From positions 1 through 32,210 of the forward strand of contig JBEINZ010000008.1 of assembly GCA_040377825.1 (NCBI GenBank): 32,210 bases of DNA. The letters run 5' to 3'. Shown in pieces: positions 24,780 to 32,210 of the stretch; position 1 is the first letter of the stretch, and each line of letters begins with the position of its first letter. Under the pieces are notes generated by a model. It was not told the origin of the DNA. It worked only from the letters and a program-made list of their open reading frames with translations, and did no database searches. Source of the DNA: JBEINZ01 sp040377825 (lineage in GTDB: Bacteria > Pseudomonadota > Alphaproteobacteria > Rhizobiales > Ancalomicrobiaceae). Position numbers and translations under genes: made by a program.

Positions 24780-25643
24780 GTGTTCATGCAAGCGATCAAG
24801 TCGCCCCGCCCCTTCGCCAGGGGTTCGCCACCAAAGGTCTTGATCATCCTTCATCAGGAAGCATCGACACCCGGCCGCGTTGGGCAAAGCTTGATCCGCC
24901 GTGGGTTTGCGATGGATATACGCCGTCCGCGCTTCGGCGACCCTTTGCCCGGGACTCTCGCCGACCATGCCGGGGCAATCATCTTCGGCGGGCCGATGAG
25001 CGCGAACGACGAAGAGGACTTCATCCGTCGGGAGATCGATTGGTTGGCGGTACCGCTTCGGGAGCAAAAACCTTATCTCGGCATTTGCCTTGGCGCCCAA
25101 CTCCTGGTGCGCCATCTCGGTGGTCGTGTCGAGCGCGACCCGGATGGGCGGGTCGAGGCCGGCTATTACCCCTTACGGGCAACAGAGGCGGGCCGGGCGC
25201 TCTTGCATTGGCCAAGCCATGTCTACCAATTTCACCGCGAAGGATTTGACGTGCCGAGTTGCGGGACGCTTCTCGCGGAGGGCGACAGCTTTAAAAATCA
25301 AGCCTTCTCGGTTGGCTCGATGGCGTTCGGCATCCAGTTTCACCCGGAGTTGACGCTTGCCATGATGCATCGTTGGACGGTGAAAGGTGAGCGCGTTCTC
25401 GATCTACCGGGCGCAAAGGGTCGCCCGCAGCATTTCGAGGGCCGCGCGCTTTACGATGCCGAGACGTTGGGTTGGCTGGAAGGTCTTCTGGACCGAATGC
25501 TCGTTCCCACAACCGCCTCCGCGACCCCACAACCGCCTCCGCAGCCCCACAACCGCCTCTGCGGCAACGATTTAAGGCGCGGTCCCGCGGATCTTCGGAC
25601 AGCCCGACCCGATAACGGGTCGACCGGGGGGCTGGGGGGCTGA
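24780..25643 (+). CDS. Class-I glutamine amidotransferase (GMP-synthase-like)
   Basis: A 287-residue protein with a complete class-I GATase domain: IIFGGPMSANDE (68–79), nucleophile C103 in GICLGAQ, and H188/E190 in FHPEL. Stand-alone members usually end near residue 240, as this one would after GLLDRML. The remaining ~45 residues come from a 20-bp tandem repeat and the frame it opens. Glutamine hydrolysis is expected; the ammonia acceptor is unknown, and it may instead act on gamma-glutamyl compounds. GTG 24780 (GGGAG 11 nt upstream) or ATG 24786 can be the start. No partner synthase gene is adjacent. Confidence 0.88.
   Translation: MFMQAIKSPRPFARGSPPKVLIILHQEASTPGRVGQSLIRRGFAMDIRRPRFGDPLPGTLADHAGAIIFGGPMSANDEEDFIRREIDWLAVPLREQKPYLGICLGAQLLVRHLGGRVERDPDGRVEAGYYPLRATEAGRALLHWPSHVYQFHREGFDVPSCGTLLAEGDSFKNQAFSVGSMAFGIQFHPELTLAMMHRWTVKGERVLDLPGAKGRPQHFEGRALYDAETLGWLEGLLDRMLVPTTASATPQPPPQPHNRLCGNDLRRGPADLRTARPDNGSTGGLGG
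25506..25565. repeat. Three tandem copies of a 20-bp unit at the end of the amidotransferase gene
   Basis: Units begin at 25506, 25526 and 25546, each opening with CCCACAACCGCCTC and differing in a few late bases. Because 20 is not a multiple of three, the three units are read in three different frames. Confidence 0.9.
25605..25622. other. Small hairpin near the amidotransferase stop
   Basis: CGACCCG (25605–25611) pairs with CGGGTCG (25616–25622) around ATAA. It lies inside the present reading frame but would lie just beyond the stop in a shorter ancestral version. No U-run follows. Confidence 0.35.
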
Positions 25644-25829
25644 AAATCCGGTCGTCGTCATCGAGCCGAACCGTCCGAAGCCGTGAGATCATTCATCGTC
25701 GCCCAGAATGGCTTGCCCTTGACGGCATTATGGCAAAAGATTGAATTCGTCCGCTGCGTCCGCGGGCTCTTGCCAGCGGCGTAGAAGACGCCGATCATGA
25801 CTGTCCGATGACGGTTCGGAGGTCTTGCC

Positions 25830-26198
25830 TTGAGCGAATTGGAAGATGGTCAGTCAAGCGGCGACGTCGTCTACGCCTTCCCTGCTTCCGCCCGTGTCGC
25901 GACCGTCAGCTTCGACCGTCGTGAACTTACGGAAATCCTTAAGATTTACGGCCGCATGGTCGCCGATGGCGAATGGCGCGACTACGCGATCGACCATCTC
26001 AAGGACCGTGCCGTGTTTTCGGTCTTCCGACGCACCTCGGAGGCGCCGCTTTACCGCATCGAAAAATGCCCCCGGCTGGCCCAGCGCCAAGGGGCTTATT
26101 CCGTGGTTGCGCAAGGTGGCGTGATACTAAAACGCGGCCAAGACCTTGCCCGCGTCCTGGCCATCTTGGAAAAGAAACCGCGTCTCGTAGACGTTTAA
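25830..26198 (+). CDS. DUF2794-family protein
   Basis: 122 residues resembling the DUF2794 family, common in alphaproteobacteria and of unknown function. Visible landmarks are VSFDRRELTEILKIYGRMVADGEWRDYAID (about residues 26–55), AVFSVFRRTSEAPLYRIEK and GGVILKRGQDLARVLAILEKKPRLV. The start is TTG at 25830, supported by GGAGGT six to seven bases upstream; no in-frame ATG fits. It is convergent with exonuclease III, with 77 nt between the stops that contain a GGCCGATCGGCC palindrome (26219–26230). Confidence 0.85.
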   Translation: MSELEDGQSSGDVVYAFPASARVATVSFDRRELTEILKIYGRMVADGEWRDYAIDHLKDRAVFSVFRRTSEAPLYRIEKCPRLAQRQGAYSVVAQGGVILKRGQDLARVLAILEKKPRLVDV

Positions 26199-26275
26199 AC
26201 TTGGTCGACTAAAACCAGGGCCGATCGGCCGAACGAATTTGGGCTCCGCTATCGGATTTAGGGGTCTAGCCGAGG

Positions 26276-27082
26276 TCAGATGATAAGATTGGCAATCACC
26301 GGTACATGATCCGAAGGGCGGTCCCAGCCGCGGGCCGCTTTTATCACTTCGACCGAGTCGATGCGTGTAACGAGATCGGCGGACGACCACACATGGTCAA
26401 GCCGCCGCCCCTTGTCAGCCGCCGCCCAATCCGCCGATCGGTAACTCCACCATGTGTAGAGCTTCTCCGGTACCGGCACGAAGCGCCGCATCACGTCGCT
26501 CCACCCACCACCGATACGGATCGCTTCCAAGGCCGCCGTCTCGACCGGCGTGTGGCTGACCACTTTCAGCAATTGCTTATGCGACCAGACATCGTGTTCG
26601 AGCGGCGCGATGTTGAGATCGCCGACAACAATTGACGGTACGGTCGCGGGGCCTTGGCCGATCCAGGCCTGCATCTCGTTCAAGAATTCGAGTTTGTGCG
26701 CGAATTTTTGGTTGATCGCGGGGTCGGGCTCGTCGCCGCCGGCGGGGACATAAAAGTTATGAACGCGGACTGGTCCAGTCGGGAGCGCAAGATCGGCCGC
26801 GACATGGCGCGCGTCGCCTTTTTCGCAGAACGCACGACGTTCGATCCCGTTTAACGGGACCTTCGATAAAATAGCGACACCGTGGTAGCCCTTCTGCCCA
26901 TTGACCGCTTGATGCTCATAGCCAAGCTTGCGAAAAGCGGATGATGGAAAATTCGCGTCCGGACATTTAGTTTCTTGCAAACACAGCACGTCCGGCGCGG
27001 CTTCGGACGCCAATTGTTCGATGATTGGCATGCGCAGCCGGACCGAATTGATGTTCCAGGTAGCAATTCGGATTGCGAGCAT
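26276..27082 (-). CDS. xth: Exodeoxyribonuclease III (AP endonuclease, EEP family)
   Basis: A 268-residue enzyme of the ExoIII type, which cuts at abasic sites and trims 3' ends in base excision repair. Motifs are IATWNINSVR (residues 6–15, metal-site asparagines), VLCLQETKC with E37, the central NFYVPAGGDEPD, VVGDLNIAP with the catalytic aspartate and asparagine, RRLDHVW and the final PSDHVPV with the catalytic histidine. The ATG at 27082 is preferred; the open frame to 27145 has no better ribosome-binding site. It lies downstream of lolA on the same strand, but 418 nt with a terminator-like hairpin separate them. Confidence 0.95.
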   Translation of the reverse strand: MLAIRIATWNINSVRLRMPIIEQLASEAAPDVLCLQETKCPDANFPSSAFRKLGYEHQAVNGQKGYHGVAILSKVPLNGIERRAFCEKGDARHVAADLALPTGPVRVHNFYVPAGGDEPDPAINQKFAHKLEFLNEMQAWIGQGPATVPSIVVGDLNIAPLEHDVWSHKQLLKVVSHTPVETAALEAIRIGGGWSDVMRRFVPVPEKLYTWWSYRSADWAAADKGRRLDHVWSSADLVTRIDSVEVIKAARGWDRPSDHVPVIANLII

Positions 27083-27189
27083 GTGAGCCTTGACGAGAGC
27101 GGGACGGCGAAAACAATCCCTTAAGACATTCCTGGGGACATGCAATCCGAATTGCCGTCGCGTCGCGAGCAGGTCGGCTCAAAATGCGA

Positions 27190-27222
27190 AAGCGCCCCGT
27201 CTCGGGTCGAAACGGGGCGCTT
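27190..27222 (-). terminator. GC-rich hairpin, probable terminator for lolA transcript
   Basis: AAGCGCCCCGT (27190–27200) pairs perfectly with ACGGGGCGCTT (27212–27222), an 11-bp stem with an 11-nt loop. On the minus strand it is followed by TCGCATTTTG, a weak U-tract. It lies about 280 nt past lolA and 107 nt before exonuclease III. Confidence 0.55.
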
Positions 27223-27351
27223 CTCGCGGGAGTTCCGCGGAGACCGGGCGCTCGTTCGGAGCGGGGGGACACTTGATAACGAACGACCCAACCTCCAAAA
27301 TCTAGATGTGGCAGACTGCGCCCCGATCAAGTCGAGCTTAGTCGCGTTCTC

Positions 27352-27462
27352 GAGCATTTCCCGATCGATGGGACCATCCGATCGACAAGGAATTGCTCCA
27401 GATTCAAGTACTTGAGCCGGTCCTTTTCGTTCGGATCGCTTCGGTCCGAACGGGACAAGCTC
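27352..27462 (+). repeat. Two-hairpin intergenic repeat, copy 5 (complete)
   Basis: Hairpin B (27352–27398), a linker holding TCAAG-TA-CTTGA, and hairpin A (27414–27462). Hairpin A is almost identical to copy 1; one stem pair is T·G instead of T–A. It lies 38 nt beyond the lolA stop. Confidence 0.88.
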
Positions 27463-27500
27463 CAGTAACATCCGCGTGAAGATTTGGTATTCTAGTCCTA

Positions 27501-28283
27501 TCACTTCCTAATAATTGTTCGATCGATATAAAACAGTTTCGGATCGAGCGCCTCATTGATCACCGTATTGTAGATCGCCACTGCGGTATCGTAACCTTGG
27601 GCATCAGTTACCGTCCATTGGCGCAACTCAAGCGTCTTGCGATCAAATAGTAAGGTAAGCCGTCCGTCACCGAAAACAGTGCTTTGATCAATCACGATCG
27701 AGATCAAGTCAGGCTCGATTGAAACCTTCTTGACAGTTGCTTCCGACGTAAGATCAATCTGATTAGCGAGAAGATAACGCAGCGGCGTCTGCCATAGTGG
27801 ATAAAGATCCTGCGTCTGGTTGCGCCGATCCTTGACGACCACGTCGACAGAGTCCGCGATAACCTCGATATTGGACGGCTTCGCGTATTGGAACCGGATC
27901 CGTCCCGGCTTCGAAAGATAGAACTGTCCCTCGGAGCGCTGTCCGTCGGGCGCGAACTGAACGAAGGATCCGCTCATCGTGCGAATGCCATTGAAGTAAG
28001 TGCTGATACTGGCCAGCGCGTCCTTTTGCATGGCGGCGACCGTAATCGGATCAAGAACCGGCTCCGGAACGATCGCCAATGGCGGCGCGGCGCCCCCGGG
28101 AACCGCGGAATGCGGATTGACAGGCATGCCGGATACCGAGGATTTGGCGGCAGGCGGCCCTGGCATCACCAACGGGGCCAAAGGATTGGCCGGTTTCGGC
28201 GCTTCCGCCGCTCCAAGCGGCGCGGACAAGGACATAAACATCGCCAAACCAAGAGTGGCGCGCGGACCCAATACGATCGGCAT
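27501..28283 (-). CDS. lolA: Outer-membrane lipoprotein carrier protein LolA-like
   Basis: A 260-residue periplasmic protein. The signal peptide is in residues 1–26 (LGLAMFMSLSAPLGAA). A Pro/Ala/Gly-rich stretch of about 50 residues follows (PANPLAPLVMPGPPAA and onward), then the LolA fold from about residue 85: ISTYFNGIRTMSGSFVQFAPDG, GQFYLSKPGRIRFQYAKPS and a closing DPKLFYIDR. LolA ferries lipoproteins from the LolCDE complex to the outer membrane. The long proline-rich leader before the domain is beyond the usual ~200-residue LolA. ATG 28283 is preferred; a TTG at 28301 is in frame. It is 152 nt downstream of ftsK, an arrangement common in alphaproteobacteria. Confidence 0.87.
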   Translation of the reverse strand: MPIVLGPRATLGLAMFMSLSAPLGAAEAPKPANPLAPLVMPGPPAAKSSVSGMPVNPHSAVPGGAAPPLAIVPEPVLDPITVAAMQKDALASISTYFNGIRTMSGSFVQFAPDGQRSEGQFYLSKPGRIRFQYAKPSNIEVIADSVDVVVKDRRNQTQDLYPLWQTPLRYLLANQIDLTSEATVKKVSIEPDLISIVIDQSTVFGDGRLTLLFDRKTLELRQWTVTDAQGYDTAVAIYNTVINEALDPKLFYIDRTIIRK

Positions 28284-28435
28284 GGCTTCCCGTTTCCTCA
28301 AGCGTAAATCAACTGGGGCGCGGGGCCTGAACAGGGCGAACTGTTAGCGCAACCCTCGCGACCGCGTCACAACGTGTTCATCTAGCCGCCTGTCGTGGCG
28401 AGACTGCGACACACATTCATTCGTCTACTTGTAAA

Positions 28436-31063
28436 TCATTCGCTTCCGATGAGAATCTCGCGCTTTCCCGCATGGTTCGGCGCGCCGACAATGCCTTCTT
28501 TTTCCATCCGCTCGATCAACGAAGCCGCCCGATTGTAGCCGATTTGCAGCCGTCGTTGCACGTAGGATGTTGACGCTTTCTTGTCCTTGAGGATCACGGC
28601 AACGGCCTTGTCGTAAAGATCGGTCGATTCCTCCATGGCGCCCGCGTCGCCGTCGGGATCCGCCTCTGCCTCGTCATCCGAGGTAATGGCCTCCAGATAT
28701 TGCGGCGCCCCTTGCCGCTTAAGGTGCTGGACGACCTTTTCGACTTCGTTGTCGGACACAAACGGCCCGTGAACGCGCTGGATACGGCCACCACCGGCCA
28801 TATACAGCATGTCGCCCTGGCCAAGCAGCTGCTCGGCACCTTGCTCGCCGAGTATCGTCCGACTGTCGATCTTCGATGTCACCTGGAAGGAGATACGGGT
28901 CGGGAAGTTCGCCTTGATCGTGCCGGTGATGACGTCAACCGAGGGACGCTGTGTCGCCATAACGATATGGATGCCCGCCGCGCGCGCCATCTGCGCTAGG
29001 CGCTGGATCGCACCTTCGATCTCCTTGCCGGCGACCATCATCAAGTCGGCCATCTCGTCGACGATCACGATGATATAGGGTAGCGGATCGAGCGCCAGTT
29101 CCTCCAACTCGTAGATCGGCTCGCCGGTTTGGCGATGGAATCCGGTTTGAATCTCACGGGTCAGCACCTCGCCGCGCGACTTCGCCTCGGCAACACGGGC
29201 ATTGAAGCCGTCGATATTGCGGACGGCCAGCTTGGACATTTTGCGATAGCGATCCTCCATCTCGCGCACGGTCCATTTCAGCGCGACGACAGCCTTCTTG
29301 GGGTCGGTCACGACCGGTGTCAGAAGATGCGGGATGCCGTCATAGACCGAAAGCTCGAGCATCTTGGGGTCGATCATGATCAGCTTGCACTGCTCGGGCG
29401 TCAGTCGGAAAAGCAGCGACAGGATCATGGTGTTGATGGCAACCGATTTGCCCGATCCCGTGGTGCCCGCCACCAACAAATGCGGCATGCGCGCGAGGTC
29501 CGCGATCACCGGCTCGCCGCCGATGGTCTTGCCGAGACAGAGCGCGAGCCTGGATTTCGACGTCTCGAAGTCCTGCGAGGAAATCAGCTCGCGGAAATAA
29601 ACCGTCTCGCGGCGCTGGTTCGGCAGTTCGATGCCGATCACGTTTCGACCCGGCACGACCGCGACGCGGGCCGACACCGCGCTCATCGAGCGGGCGATGT
29701 CATCGGCAAGGCCGATCACGCGGGAAGACTTCACGCCCGGCGCGGGCTCCAACTCATACAGGGTAACGACCGGCCCCGGACGCACATGGATGATTTCACC
29801 CTTGATGCCGAAATCGTCGAGCACACCCTCGAGCGTTCCGGCATTGCCCTCAAGCACGTCCTCGCTGAGTTCGGTAGCGGGACCCAGCCGGCGGGGTTCG
29901 CTGAGTAGGGTCACCGGCGGAAACTGGAAGCCCTGCACCGCCGCCTGAACCTCCCGACCGGGACGCTTCACTTGCGCGATTGGTTTGGGCTGCTGGTCAA
30001 CGGCGATCTTGCGCTGATTGGGCGCGGGCTCCACGATCGCAGCCGGCTTCGCGGGCGCGGAGGCGGCACGAACTGGAGCCGGGGGGGCCTCGAAGGGCAT
30101 CTCCTCCAGCTCCAAGCTACCCTCATCCTCAAAGGGCGAGGCATCGTACTCGTCGTCGACTTCGGGGTGAACCGGGCCAACAGAGACACGGCCGCGTGAC
30201 ACGGTCGGCGCATCCTGGAATGCCGGCTCGATCCGGCCGCGCATTGAAACCGGCCGGAATGGCGGATCCTCGTCATCGTCCACATCGTCGGCGCGTCGCC
30301 GACTGGCGGCGGAGAAACCGAAGCCGCGCGCATCGAGTGTCGCCGCCCGTCGTCCGGCGAGCTTCATGAGCTTTGCGCGGGCGACAAGAACCCAGTGATG
30401 CGCCATGGCAAGGGGCATGAAGCCACCGCCACGATCGTCATCGTCCGCCTCGTTGAAATAGGCGGGGGCTGAATCCGGCGCGATCGGGCGTCGCGCCGTG
30501 ATGGTCATCGCGATCAGCCCGACCGCAAGCGCGCCGAAGCCGATGAGCCCGACAAGTCGACCGAGCTCGACACCACCGGACAGGAAAATCGGCAAACGCA
30601 CGAGAATGTCGCCGAATGCGCCGCCGAGCCCCGTCGGCAGCGGCCAGCCCTGCGCCACCGGCAATCCGGCAAGCGCTCCCGAAGCCAACAAAACGCCGCT
30701 GCCCCAAGTGAGGAACTTGCGTCTGGTCAGCCCAGACGAGCCGCGCGCGACGAGCCGCCAGGAAACCACCAAAAGCGGCAGCGCCGCCACCGGGGATGCC
30801 AAGCCGACCAATTGCATTGCAAGATCGGCGACGACCGCACCGGGATAACCAACGAAGTTGCGAACCGGAGCGTTCGTCGCGTGACTGAGGCTTGGATCGG
30901 TGATCGTCCAGGTCGCAAGCGCGGCGACCAGCGCGGCGAGCATTGCCATCAACCCGAGGCCGACAAAGATCGCCACGTTGCGCCCGACCATCTGTCCGAT
31001 GTCGGTGTCGATGGCGAGGCTCGGCGCGGACCCTCTCGACGAACGCATGCCCCTGGTTCCCAT
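28436..31063 (-). CDS. ftsK: DNA translocase FtsK
   Basis: An 875-residue septal DNA pump that moves chromosome ends to dif sites during division. About four membrane helices lie within residues 25–190. A variable acidic/proline-rich linker (about 200–370) follows, then the alpha and beta motor domains with Walker A GTTGSGKS (533–540) and Walker B IVIVDE (665–670), and TQRPSVDVITG (704–714). The C-terminal gamma winged-helix (about 815–875, TSYVQRRLQIGYNRAASLIERME) reads KOPS. The ATG at 31063 has AAGG five bases upstream and lies 8 nt after the aminotransferase stop; the longer frame to 31642 is an overprint of that gene. Co-transcription with the aminotransferase is likely. Confidence 0.97.
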   Translation of the reverse strand: MGTRGMRSSRGSAPSLAIDTDIGQMVGRNVAIFVGLGLMAMLAALVAALATWTITDPSLSHATNAPVRNFVGYPGAVVADLAMQLVGLASPVAALPLLVVSWRLVARGSSGLTRRKFLTWGSGVLLASGALAGLPVAQGWPLPTGLGGAFGDILVRLPIFLSGGVELGRLVGLIGFGALAVGLIAMTITARRPIAPDSAPAYFNEADDDDRGGGFMPLAMAHHWVLVARAKLMKLAGRRAATLDARGFGFSAASRRRADDVDDDEDPPFRPVSMRGRIEPAFQDAPTVSRGRVSVGPVHPEVDDEYDASPFEDEGSLELEEMPFEAPPAPVRAASAPAKPAAIVEPAPNQRKIAVDQQPKPIAQVKRPGREVQAAVQGFQFPPVTLLSEPRRLGPATELSEDVLEGNAGTLEGVLDDFGIKGEIIHVRPGPVVTLYELEPAPGVKSSRVIGLADDIARSMSAVSARVAVVPGRNVIGIELPNQRRETVYFRELISSQDFETSKSRLALCLGKTIGGEPVIADLARMPHLLVAGTTGSGKSVAINTMILSLLFRLTPEQCKLIMIDPKMLELSVYDGIPHLLTPVVTDPKKAVVALKWTVREMEDRYRKMSKLAVRNIDGFNARVAEAKSRGEVLTREIQTGFHRQTGEPIYELEELALDPLPYIIVIVDEMADLMMVAGKEIEGAIQRLAQMARAAGIHIVMATQRPSVDVITGTIKANFPTRISFQVTSKIDSRTILGEQGAEQLLGQGDMLYMAGGGRIQRVHGPFVSDNEVEKVVQHLKRQGAPQYLEAITSDDEAEADPDGDAGAMEESTDLYDKAVAVILKDKKASTSYVQRRLQIGYNRAASLIERMEKEGIVGAPNHAGKREILIGSE

Positions 31064-31071
31064 GACTGCCT

Positions 31072-32210
31072 TCAATCCAATGTTTCGGCGATACGCCGAA
31101 GGGCTTCCTCGGTCGTCGCCTGATCGTCGACCATGGCGACGCGCAAATAGTCCGTGCCCGGATTGCGACCGTCGGCACCTTCCGCGGCCAGATAGCCGCC
31201 AGGCACGGCGCGAAGACCGGCTTCGAGCCATAGCTTGCGCGCCACCGTCTCTCCGCCGCCGGCCGTCGCCACATCCAGCCAAAGAAAGAACCCGCCCTCG
31301 GGCGTGCGATAGCCGAACCGATTGCCTAATATGTGCTCGGCGGCGGCGTATTTGGCATTGTAGAGGCGTCGGTTCTCCTCGACATGCGTCTCGTCGGCAT
31401 AGGCCGCGACCGCGACCGCCTGGGCCGGAAGCGGCACCTGCGGCGCGGCCATGTTGCGGAAATCGGCCCAGCGCGACAGGAAAACCGGATCGCCGGCGGC
31501 AAAACCCACACGTAGACCGGGCAGGTTGGAACGCTTTGAAAGCGAATTGAATGTGACGACGGGATCGAAACCCGCGCCAAGCGCCGCCGCGGCCTGGAGA
31601 ACGCCCGGGACAGGCTCGTTTCGATAAATCTCTGAGTAGCACTCGTCGGCAAAGAGCATAAAGTCATGCCGACGCGCGGCCTCGATCAGCTTTCGCCAAC
31701 CGTCCGGCGAAGCGACCGCACCTTGCGGATTGGCCGGCGAGGCAAAAAACAAGGCCACCGCGCGCTCCAAGATCTCGGGAGCAACCCTCGCCAGATCTGG
31801 CAGGAAGCCGGTTTCGGTGGTCGCGGCAAGCAGCACCGGCTCGCAGCCGGCCGCCACGGTTCCCGCAGCATAGGCTTGATAGAACGGGTTCGGCACGAGG
31901 ATCGCCGGGCGCGCATGCTGCTTGGCGCTGCGCATGCGCGCCTCGATCGCCGCGAAGAAAAGCCCCTCGCGCGAACCGTTGAGCGGCAGGACCATCCGAG
32001 CGGGATCGATCTGCCCGGCAAGCCCGTAGCGCCGAGCGAGCCAACCGGCAATCGCGGCGCGGAATGCGTCCGTGCCTCGAATCGGCGGATACTTGCCGAA
32101 ATCGGCAATGTTGGCGGCAATGACCAAGAAAATGCTGTTGAATCCATTTATGTTGGTGAGCAAAACGCAAACTACGGTTGGCCCAGCTGCGAAGGTGCAT
32201 GCAACAATCC
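31072..32210 (-). CDS. Class I/II PLP-dependent aminotransferase, DapC-like (5' end off the window)
   Basis: The frame stays open to the right edge. Visible motifs are FGKYPPIRGTDAFRAAIAGWL, PNPFYQAYAAG, ASPANPQGAV, FADECYSEIY and SLSKRSNLPGLRVGF; the lysine of SLSKRSN (codon 31534–31536) should bind PLP. Close relatives placed upstream of ftsK are annotated as N-succinyldiaminopimelate aminotransferase of lysine and peptidoglycan synthesis; that substrate is inferred. The first ~35 visible codons do not resemble the usual N-terminal part, and a frame with a stop at GQP-stop-FA looks closer, so the 5' end may be altered. ftsK starts 8 nt after the stop. Confidence 0.85.
   Translation of the reverse strand, partial: IVACTFAAGPTVVCVLLTNINGFNSIFLVIAANIADFGKYPPIRGTDAFRAAIAGWLARRYGLAGQIDPARMVLPLNGSREGLFFAAIEARMRSAKQHARPAILVPNPFYQAYAAGTVAAGCEPVLLAATTETGFLPDLARVAPEILERAVALFFASPANPQGAVASPDGWRKLIEAARRHDFMLFADECYSEIYRNEPVPGVLQAAAALGAGFDPVVTFNSLSKRSNLPGLRVGFAAGDPVFLSRWADFRNMAAPQVPLPAQAVAVAAYADETHVEENRRLYNAKYAAAEHILGNRFGYRTPEGGFFLWLDVATAGGGETVARKLWLEAGLRAVPGGYLAAEGADGRNPGTDYLRVAMVDDQATTEEALRRIAETLD

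Larger units (their letters stand above)
27083..27500. other. 418-nt intergenic region between exonuclease III and lolA
   Basis: It holds a strong hairpin at 27190–27222, repeat copy 5 at 27352–27462, and otherwise nothing I can assign. Short open frames here show no family resemblance or good ribosome-binding site. No tRNA-like fold was recognised. Confidence 0.6.

Noticed and set aside
25506..25565. Direct repeats considered as a CRISPR array
   Set aside because: The units are adjacent without spacers, only 20 bp long, lie in a coding region, and no cas genes are present.
27083..27350. Small gene or tRNA in the lolA–exonuclease III gap
   Set aside because: Short open frames lack ribosome-binding sites and family resemblance, and no cloverleaf pattern with TTC-type arms was found.
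31064..31642. Upstream extension of ftsK
   Set aside because: It overprints the aminotransferase; the start at 31063 has a ribosome-binding site and is followed by the expected membrane helices.

Overview
The window looks like chromosome from a GC-rich alphaproteobacterium, most likely of the order Hyphomicrobiales (Rhizobiales). The reasons are a giant (about 1,600-residue) NAD-type glutamate dehydrogenase, the cluster aminotransferase–ftsK–lolA–exonuclease III, a DUF2794 gene, a DUF1737 gene, and palindromic intergenic repeats. No rRNA, tRNA, CRISPR array, transposase or phage gene was seen. The order is an inference from gene content; I cannot name a genus.

Left block (1–7.6 kb, all minus strand): a TerC-family membrane protein, the giant glutamate dehydrogenase, inorganic pyrophosphatase and a GNAT acetyltransferase. 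These look like independently transcribed genes. Three copies of a two-hairpin repeat lie here.

Middle block (7.8–22 kb): a CitE-like CoA-ester lyase with a small DUF1737 protein on the plus strand. Facing it is a peptide/nickel-type ABC importer (binding protein plus two permeases, no ATPase). Next comes a compact galactoside operon: CUT1 binding protein, two permeases, GH36 alpha-galactosidase, MsmK/UgpC-type ATPase and GH42 beta-galactosidase. A divergent AraC-type regulator stands at its head. The proposed logic is import of alpha- and beta-galactosides by the CUT1 transporter and intracellular hydrolysis by the two galactosidases. A strong hairpin after the binding-protein gene probably sets the level of the later genes.

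Right block (22–32 kb): a PAS-like/degenerate-GGDEF/EAL protein that should be a c-di-GMP phosphodiesterase, a TerB-like protein, a class-I glutamine amidotransferase whose C-terminus is remodelled by a 20-bp tandem repeat, and DUF2794. On the opposite strand lie exonuclease III, LolA, FtsK and a DapC-like aminotransferase that runs off the right edge.

The most notable non-genic signal is the dispersed element of about 111 bp, made of two different hairpins in fixed order. Five copies are visible, each close to a gene 3' end, with paired base changes that keep the stems. None was found between about 7.05 and 24.05 kb, the stretch holding the accessory catabolic genes.
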